The translations under genes and the position numbers were made by a program. From Mesorhizobium sp. YIM 152430 (lineage in GTDB: Bacteria > Pseudomonadota > Alphaproteobacteria > Rhizobiales > Rhizobiaceae), in the NCBI RefSeq assembly GCF_029210365.1, contig NZ_JARGES010000027.1, positions 62,001 through 126,000 on the forward strand: a stretch of 64,000 nucleotides of DNA. Reading direction: 5' to 3'. Below, one piece after another: positions 60,339-64,000 of the stretch. The notes below the pieces were generated by a model, which was not told the origin of the DNA, did no database searches, and saw only the letters and a list, made by a program, of their open reading frames with translations. The number at the start of each line of letters is the position of its first letter. Position 1 is the first letter of the stretch.

Positions 60339-61364
60339 CTACCTCGAAAAGACCAGCGGAACGGTGAAGGGCCAGGAGTTGCGCCCCGCCGCCGCGGGAA
60401 TGGCCGGGAAGGGCGCCGCGCGCTGGACGGTTGCGATCGCCGCCTGGTCGAGCACCGGCGAGCCGGAACTGCGGGCGATGCTGATGCCGCCCACGCCGCC
60501 GCCGGCATTGACGGTGAACCGCACATGCACCTCGCCGCGAATGCCCTGCCGCTGCGCCTCGCGCGGATAGCGCAGCGAACGGCGAAGCCGGCTCGCGACC
60601 TGTCCGGGATAGTTCGAAACGGCCGCATTGCCGGCGGCATTCGCCTGCGCGGCCTGGCCCGACGAGGTTCCGCCCGTCGATGCCGTCGTCCCCTCCGTCG
60701 TGCCGCGGCGCGCGTCGGCCTGGTTCTGTCCGCCTGAACCCTGGCGCGGAGCCTGCCGGGCAGCCTGCTGCTGGCGCGGCTGTTCCGTGCGCTGCGGCGG
60801 GGGCGGCGGCGTATAGGCCGGACGCGGCGTCGGAATTGGTACGTCGACCAGCGCCAGTTCGTCCTCGGGCAGCGGTTCGAGCGTTTCCGGCTCGACGGCG
60901 GCCACGCTGTCCTGCTCCTCGGCCAGCGCGGCCTCCGGCTCGACGGCCTCGGCCTGTTCGGCCTCTTCCTCTTCGCGCTGTGCCGGCAGAACGGGAACGG
61001 CGGTGGCGTCCTCCACGGGTTCGGCTTTGATCGCCTCCACCTCGGGCGCGGGCGCCTCTTCGATCGGCGGCACCTGCGCTGCTTCGGTCGGCGGTGTCTC
61101 GGCCACCTGCGGCTGCACCGCCGCCATGTCCTGTGCCGTCTCGACCGGCTCGACCGTTTCGGTTTCGCTCGGCGTCAGGGTTTCCGAGACGTCGCCCGCC
61201 GCAACCTGATCCTCGAAGGCATTGCCGATCACGGCAAGTTCGGTCGGTTCGCCGCCGGCGATCTTGATCTCCTCGTTGGGCGACAGGAAAAGCCCCACCG
61301 CACCGGCGTGGATTGCGGCGGAGATGGCGAAGGCGGCCGTCCATTTGAACAGGCGCGATCTCAT
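60339..61364 (-). CDS. tonB: TonB energy transducer
   Basis: A 341-residue protein. Residues about 10-28 form the membrane anchor, 60-170 an acidic Glu/Pro-rich periplasmic stretch, then a Pro-rich P-T-P-R-P-A-Y-T-P-P-P-P-P and a Gln/Gly-rich section. The C-terminal domain (about 255-340) has Y-P-G-Q-V-A-S-R-L-R-R-S-L-R-Y-P-R-E-A and R-F-T-V-N-A-G-G-G. It couples ExbBD to the outer-membrane receptor. It overlaps exbD by 4 bases. Its spacer is longer and more acidic than in E. coli TonB. Confidence 0.9.
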   Translation of the reverse strand: MRSRLFKWTAAFAISAAIHAGAVGLFLSPNEEIKIAGGEPTELAVIGNAFEDQVAAGDVSETLTPSETETVEPVETAQDMAAVQPQVAETPPTEAAQVPPIEEAPAPEVEAIKAEPVEDATAVPVLPAQREEEEAEQAEAVEPEAALAEEQDSVAAVEPETLEPLPEDELALVDVPIPTPRPAYTPPPPPQRTEQPRQQQAARQAPRQGSGGQNQADARRGTTEGTTASTGGTSSGQAAQANAAGNAAVSNYPGQVASRLRRSLRYPREAQRQGIRGEVHVRFTVNAGGGVGGISIARSSGSPVLDQAAIATVQRAAPFPAIPAAAGRNSWPFTVPLVFSR

Positions 61365-61762
61365 GGAACTGCCCGCTCGGTGATCACGCGGATGGTGCCG
61401 GCACCGGCGGCGCGCAGTTCCGCAACGACGTCGATGAGCTTGTCGGCGGCCAGGTTGCGGTCGGCCGCAAGCTTTATCTCCACCGCATCTGCGGCCGACT
61501 GGCGCTCGCTCTCGCGGGCCACGTAGTCGGCCGCGCTCATTTCGACGCCGCGGCTGCGCATCGTGCCTTCGGCCGTCACGAAAAGCGCGTCCGGCGGTTC
61601 GGACCCGTCCGCATCGGCCGTGGAGATGAACGAGACCTCCGGGTCGATCGGCGGCGTGAGCGATCCGGCGATCAGGAAGAAGATCAGCATCAGGAAGACG
61701 ATGTTGATCAGCGCGATCGTGCTTTCTCCCTTTCGGGTGGGGCGTGGCCTTGCAAGCTTCAT
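61361..61762 (-). CDS. exbD: ExbD-type proton-channel subunit (second copy)
   Basis: A 133-residue protein with a basic N-terminus, one membrane helix (I-A-L-I-N-I-V-F-L-M-L-I-F-F-L-I-A-G) and a periplasmic domain. The expected membrane acidic residue is Asn/none at the usual Asp position (I-N-I-V-F-L), so it may not carry protons itself. The other ExbD copy in the operon has Asp there. It overlaps tonB by 4 bases. Two different ExbD genes in one unit are known in several alphaproteobacteria. Confidence 0.82.
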   Translation of the reverse strand: MKLARPRPTRKGESTIALINIVFLMLIFFLIAGSLTPPIDPEVSFISTADADGSEPPDALFVTAEGTMRSRGVEMSAADYVARESERQSAADAVEIKLAADRNLAADKLIDVVAELRAAGAGTIRVITERAVP

Positions 61763-61766
61763 CGTT

Positions 61767-62153
61767 CTACCTGGCTACCGAAAGCGTGAGTTCCGTTTCG
61801 CGCCGGATGCGCTCGACCGCGCCGACCAGCATCTGCGAGGTCACATCCGCGCCGCGCACGAGCACGACGGCGCTTTCCGCACCCGCCTCGTGCAGGCGGG
61901 CAAGTTCGGGCATCGCGTCGTTCTCGGTGAATGTCGCGCCGTTCACCTGCCAGCCCTCGGCGGAAAGCCGGATCAGCACGTCCGGCCGTTCCGCCGCGCT
62001 TGCCGTCGCCGCCCGTCCGCCGGTGATCTCGACTTCCGCGAACCGCGTGAAGGTCGAGGACAGCATGAAGAACAGAAGCAGCAGGAAGATGACGTCGATC
62101 AGCGAGGTCAGCGACAAGGGCCGCCGTCGCTTGACCGCCTGTTCAATGCGCAT
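61767..62153 (-). CDS. exbD: ExbD-type proton-channel subunit (first copy)
   Basis: A 128-residue protein with one membrane helix (S-L-I-D-V-I-F-L-L-L-L-F-F-M-L) containing the conserved Asp needed for proton flow, and a periplasmic domain. It overlaps exbB by 11 bases and lies 4 bases before the second exbD. It should form the ExbB-ExbD motor that drives TonB. The presence of Asp here and its absence from the other copy suggests a mixed complex. Confidence 0.87.
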   Translation of the reverse strand: MRIEQAVKRRRPLSLTSLIDVIFLLLLFFMLSSTFTRFAEVEITGGRAATASAAERPDVLIRLSAEGWQVNGATFTENDAMPELARLHEAGAESAVVLVRGADVTSQMLVGAVERIRRETELTLSVAR

Positions 62154-62820
62154 GGCTCCGCTCCGCCGTGAAATCTGCGCGAACGGGCTGCGTCGTGCCG
62201 ATCTCGCGCTGCGAAAGCAGCGAGGTGGTCATCGTCTCGATCGCCACGCGCTCGTTTTCGAGCCGCGTCTCGAACCATGTCAGGACCAGCGACACCGGCA
62301 TTGCGACCGCAAGGCCGACCGCCGTGGTAAGCAGCGCCACCCAGATGCCGCCCGCGAGCAGCGAGGGGTCGACGGCGTTGCCCGCGCCCTGGAGCGCCTG
62401 AAACGCTTCGATCATGCCGAGCACCGTGCCGAACAGGCCGAGCAGGGGCGCGATCTGCGCGATGGCGTCGAGCGCGCGGAATCCTTTTTGCAATTCGTGG
62501 AGCCGACCGAGCGCGATGCGCCCGACCTCGTCTTCGATCACCGCCTTGGAGGTGGTGCGATTGGCCGACAGCCGCATCGCGGTCGAAAGCGCCGAGCCGA
62601 GCGCCGAGCGGTCCTCGTCGAGAAGATGACGCGCATCGCCGTATCCGCCATGGAACCAGGCGTGCAGCGCCTTCTTGGCGCGGCCGTGCCGGCCGACCCC
62701 TTCGCGCCAGAACTGCCAGAACTTCAGGACGATGATGGCGACCGCGAAGACGGACAGGACGAGCAGGATGGCGACGACCGCGCCGCCCAGCTCCAGAAAC
62801 CAGCGGATTGTCTCGACCAT
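62143..62820 (-). CDS. exbB: ExbB/TolQ/MotA-family proton-channel protein
   Basis: A 225-residue protein with an N-terminal membrane helix (about 12-34) and two more (about 130-150 and 165-190). It has I-A-Q-I-A-P-L-L-G-L-F-G-T-V-L-G-M-I and A-L-L-T-T-A-V-G-L-A-V-A-M-P, the ExbB/TolQ pore motifs. It energises TonB using the proton gradient. It is followed directly by the first exbD. A TolQ role is less likely because TonB, not TolA, is in the operon. Confidence 0.9.
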   Translation of the reverse strand: MVETIRWFLELGGAVVAILLVLSVFAVAIIVLKFWQFWREGVGRHGRAKKALHAWFHGGYGDARHLLDEDRSALGSALSTAMRLSANRTTSKAVIEDEVGRIALGRLHELQKGFRALDAIAQIAPLLGLFGTVLGMIEAFQALQGAGNAVDPSLLAGGIWVALLTTAVGLAVAMPVSLVLTWFETRLENERVAIETMTTSLLSQREIGTTQPVRADFTAERSHAH

Positions 62821-62826
62821 CTGAGG

Positions 62827-63264
62827 TCAGCTCCCGAATTCGACCGACGACGATTTGGTCGCGGTCTTGAGATTGCGAATGCAGGCGTCCGGCGCGATGC
62901 CGTCGCCGGCGCAGTCCGTCGCATCGTTGATGAGCACGCGGCCGAGCTGGTCGCAGGGCGTGCCCTTGAAGTCGAACTGGCGCACCTTGGTCTTGTCGGC
63001 CGGCAGGTCTTGGAAGTCGACGACCGTCATCCGGTCGACCAGGCCCTCGGCATTGAACAGGACGAGCTCGAACGCCGCGCGGCTGACATCGGCGCCAAGG
63101 CCGTTCTCCACGACGAAGGTCAGCCGGCATCCGCCCTCGGAGGGCTGCAAGGCGTTGAGTTCGAGCGAGAGCGCAGGCGCGGTCGCCTCCTGCGCTGCCG
63201 CCGGCCCCCAGGCGAGCGCAACGGCGGCGATGCCGAGCGATGCACGCTTCCAGGTCGATGTCAT
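62827..63264 (-). CDS. Secreted hypothetical protein of the TonB operon
   Basis: A 145-residue protein. ATG 63264 has GGAGA upstream and begins a signal peptide M-T-S-T-W-K-R-A-S-L-G-I-A-A-V-A-L-A-W-G, ending A-A-A-Q. The mature part is beta-rich with two likely disulfide pairs (C-R-L-T-F, C-D-Q-L, C-A-G-D, C-I-R-N). The conserved placement next to the receptor and exbB genes suggests periplasmic help in uptake. It ends 6 bases before exbB. Not recognised as a named family. Confidence 0.65.
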   Translation of the reverse strand: MTSTWKRASLGIAAVALAWGPAAAQEATAPALSLELNALQPSEGGCRLTFVVENGLGADVSRAAFELVLFNAEGLVDRMTVVDFQDLPADKTKVRQFDFKGTPCDQLGRVLINDATDCAGDGIAPDACIRNLKTATKSSSVEFGS

Positions 63265-63355
63265 GAATGTCTCCGAATAGGTGTTGACCAGATGGATGGA
63301 CGAGCCGGGGCGACGCCGGTGGAGGCCAGGCGAATGCACGTCGCCCCGGTCTCCA

Positions 63356-64000
63356 TCAGCCGCCCCACCGCACCGTTGCGCCGACCTTGACCGACAGGCC
63401 CGGTTCGAAAACCGTCGTCGTCGTCGAGGCGTTGAGCGGATTTGCGTATTTCACATCGAACAGGTTGTCGACGCGAAAGTCGAGCCTGACGTTCTCGCTC
63501 GCCTGGTAGTTGGCGAACAGGTTCACCAGCGTGTAGTCATCGGCAAAGCTTGCGCCGCTGGGCGGGACGTTGTGCTGCACTTCGCCGCCGAAGGTCAGCC
63601 GGCCTTCATAGGCGCGCATTCCAAGCTGCGCCGTCACCTGGCTCGAGGGGATGGTGACGAGGTCGGCGCGCACGCCGTTCTGTTCGGTGAAGCCGTCGAT
63701 GATCGATGCCGAAAGCCCGCCGAAGAAACGTCCCTGGTCGTAGAGCGCCTCGAACTCGAAGCCGCGGATCTCGGCGGACGCGAAGTTCTGGTACTGGAAG
63801 CAGATCGGGATGCGCGAAGCGCCCGGCGTGAACCGACACCCTGATCCCGGCACGAAGGGCGACAGGTTCACGCCGCCGATATAGTCCTGGACATCGTTGT
63901 GGAAATAGGCGGCCTTGATGCGCAGGCTGTCATTGCCGTTGAAGATGCCGTCGCGGCTGTAGTTGATGCCGGCTTCCCAGGTCTTCGCCGTTTCCGGGCG
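63356..64000 (-). CDS. TonB-dependent outer-membrane receptor, C-terminal part (heme-type likely)
   Basis: The frame is open to the window edge, so the 5' part is missing; about 214 C-terminal residues are seen. They read P-E-T-A-K-T-W-E-A-G-I-N-Y, then A-A-Y-F-H-N-D-V-Q-D-Y-I, and further beta strands with R-G-F-E-F-E-A. The end R-V-D-N-L-F-D-V-K-Y-A-N-P and a final aromatic strand are typical of TonB-dependent barrels. Loop cysteines in G-C-R-F and I-C-F-Q are present. The operon partners suggest a heme or hemoprotein receptor, but the ligand is inferred. Confidence 0.85.
   Translation of the reverse strand, partial: RPETAKTWEAGINYSRDGIFNGNDSLRIKAAYFHNDVQDYIGGVNLSPFVPGSGCRFTPGASRIPICFQYQNFASAEIRGFEFEALYDQGRFFGGLSASIIDGFTEQNGVRADLVTIPSSQVTAQLGMRAYEGRLTFGGEVQHNVPPSGASFADDYTLVNLFANYQASENVRLDFRVDNLFDVKYANPLNASTTTTVFEPGLSVKVGATVRWGG

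Overview
The window is high-GC, densely coded DNA of an alphaproteobacterium, most likely of the Hyphomicrobiales (Mesorhizobium/Nitratireductor/Aquamicrobium-like). The evidence is the acpXL-fabF-fabF-adh-lpxXL cluster for very-long-chain lipid A acylation, a bmt-type betaine-homocysteine methyltransferase beside MttB-like and FAD/GcvT genes, an Lrp-controlled putA, a SoeABC-type sulfite dehydrogenase, and several palindromic intergenic elements.

Region 1 (1 to about 19060) is the right part of a lambda-like siphovirus prophage. It runs through head morphogenesis, neck and tail terminator genes, tail tube, a G/GT-type tail chaperone pair with a clear -1 frameshift signal, tape measure, distal tail, DUF2163-type and NlpC/P60-like proteins, a large tip protein, fibre genes and a lysis set (amidase-SH3b, holin, two small membrane proteins). 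Capsid, packaging, integrase and repressor genes lie to the left of the window. Between fibre and lysis genes sits a five-gene cassette at 12529-16282: a polytopic membrane protein, a GT2 glycosyltransferase, a DUF2304 protein, an EamA/SMR flippase and a zinc-ribbon methyltransferase. It looks like a surface-glycan modification module. The prophage stops near the 3' end of tRNA-Val, a plausible attachment site. tRNA-Asp follows.

Region 2 (19.4-34.9 kb) is a one-carbon/quaternary-amine block: Bmt, an XRE regulator with a palindrome between them, a desaturase-like membrane di-iron protein, a PhnD-like binding protein, an FAD/GcvT demethylase and a non-pyrrolysine MttB homologue. A class III aminotransferase, 3-hydroxyisobutyrate and acyl-CoA dehydrogenases (valine catabolism), CobQ and a cupin follow.

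Region 3 (35.1-46.8 kb) holds a hypothetical gene and a minus-strand peptide import operon (M20 deacylase, binding protein, two permeases, fused ATPase). Divergent from it is soeABC. Three intergenic repeats lie here or just beyond, and one related repeat is built in frame into the ATPase linker.

Region 4 (46.9-51.7 kb) is the very-long-chain fatty acid cluster: acpXL, an unusual ketosynthase with no catalytic cysteine, an intact ketosynthase, a zinc dehydrogenase and lpxXL. No fabZ-like gene sits between acpXL and the first ketosynthase.

Region 5 (51.8-59.4 kb) has a histidine-phosphatase-like lipo/secreted protein, an AEC transporter, a GabD-like dehydrogenase, a cloverleaf-like repeat, and divergent putR and putA. 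Region 6 (59.4-64 kb) is a minus-strand TonB system: the end of an outer-membrane receptor, a secreted protein, ExbB, two ExbD, TonB, a small protein, an ABM-fold monooxygenase resembling HmuQ/HmuD heme oxygenases, and a VOC protein. Together these suggest heme uptake and degradation.
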